Assembly: GCA_947000775.1 (NCBI GenBank)
Contig: CAMQGK010000334.1
Coordinates: 2,234,001 to 2,298,000, forward strand
Source of the DNA: Pterois miles
Lineage: Eukaryota > Chordata > Actinopteri > Perciformes > Scorpaenidae
Direction of reading: 5' to 3'
Length of the DNA stretch: 64,000 nucleotides
Of this stretch, positions 63,937 to 64,000 are shown piece by piece. The position numbers and the translations under genes were made by a program. Below the pieces are notes generated by a model, which searched no databases, had not been told where the DNA came from, and saw nothing but the letters and a program-made list of their open reading frames with translations. Position 1 is the first letter of the stretch; each line of letters starts with the position of its first letter.

Positions 63937-64000
63937 TAAACTGACAGATGTGATCATTGGAGTTGGACTCTGGCATGGCAGTGATGGTGAGAAGAGGGCA
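63937..64000 (-). CDS. agtpbp1: agtpbp1 (CCP1) exon, partial at window edge
   Basis: The visible 64 bases give 21 codons plus one base: CPLLTITAMPESNSNDHICQ, F, and the first base of Arg. They match the human segment (VPLVTITAMPESNYYEHICH, F), which lies just before FRNRPYVF. The donor TTTA|GTGAGT is strong. The codon completes as AGG with the next exon (R-N-R-P). The exon continues beyond 64000. The large N-terminal ARM-like part of CCP1 and the 5' exons lie outside the window. Confidence 0.93.

Overview
The window is vertebrate nuclear DNA, almost certainly from a teleost fish and probably a spiny-rayed (percomorph) one. The evidence is split genes with GT-AG introns, very dense CA/GT microsatellites, and dispersed repeats typical of teleosts: tRNA-derived SINEs, hAT-type elements beginning with TAGGGCTGCAAC, and short TIR elements. 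There are no bacterial-style operons. Most long open frames here are microsatellite or repeat artefacts.

Left part (1-17872, + strand): the last five coding exons of the neurotrophin receptor kinase gene ntrk2 (TrkB). They lie at 1899-2071, 2184-2339, 3747-3831, 14925-15083 and 17687-17872. Together they encode most of the tyrosine kinase domain, from just after the ATP-binding lysine (upstream of the window) to the YLDILG terminus that docks PLC-gamma. The phases of all five exons fit together. The first intron is only 112 bp and starts with GC instead of GT. The 11 kb intron between the DFG exon and the APE exon holds nested transposons, two tRNA-derived SINEs, a dead hAT transposase fragment and a promoter-like cluster.

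Middle part (17873-53660): a 36 kb interval between the two stop codons with no convincing protein gene. Its first ~5.7 kb is probably the long ntrk2 3' UTR, ending at tandem AATAAA near 23580. The rest holds microsatellites, nested TIR elements, a duplicated ~1 kb repeat, a ~600 bp imperfect palindrome, a 14-bp minisatellite, and several unique stretches that look like candidate regulatory elements. The last 1-2 kb is probably the agtpbp1 3' UTR, on the - strand.

Right part (53661-64000, - strand): the last seven coding exons of agtpbp1 (CCP1/Nna1), the tubulin deglutamylase. The exon at the window edge is partial. These exons carry the M14 zinc-carboxypeptidase core: HPGE, NPDG, the NRQW loop, DYHGHSRK, and the late glutamate region RVVVWRE. 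They end in an acidic tail. All phases join cleanly.

The tail-to-tail ntrk2-agtpbp1 order matches the human 9q21 arrangement. It supports the TrkB call over TrkA or TrkC. I found no evidence of a novel multi-gene system. The most unusual observations are the GC-AG mini-intron inside a receptor kinase domain, a triple CAG acceptor at the last agtpbp1 exon, and at least three clear transposon-in-transposon insertions.
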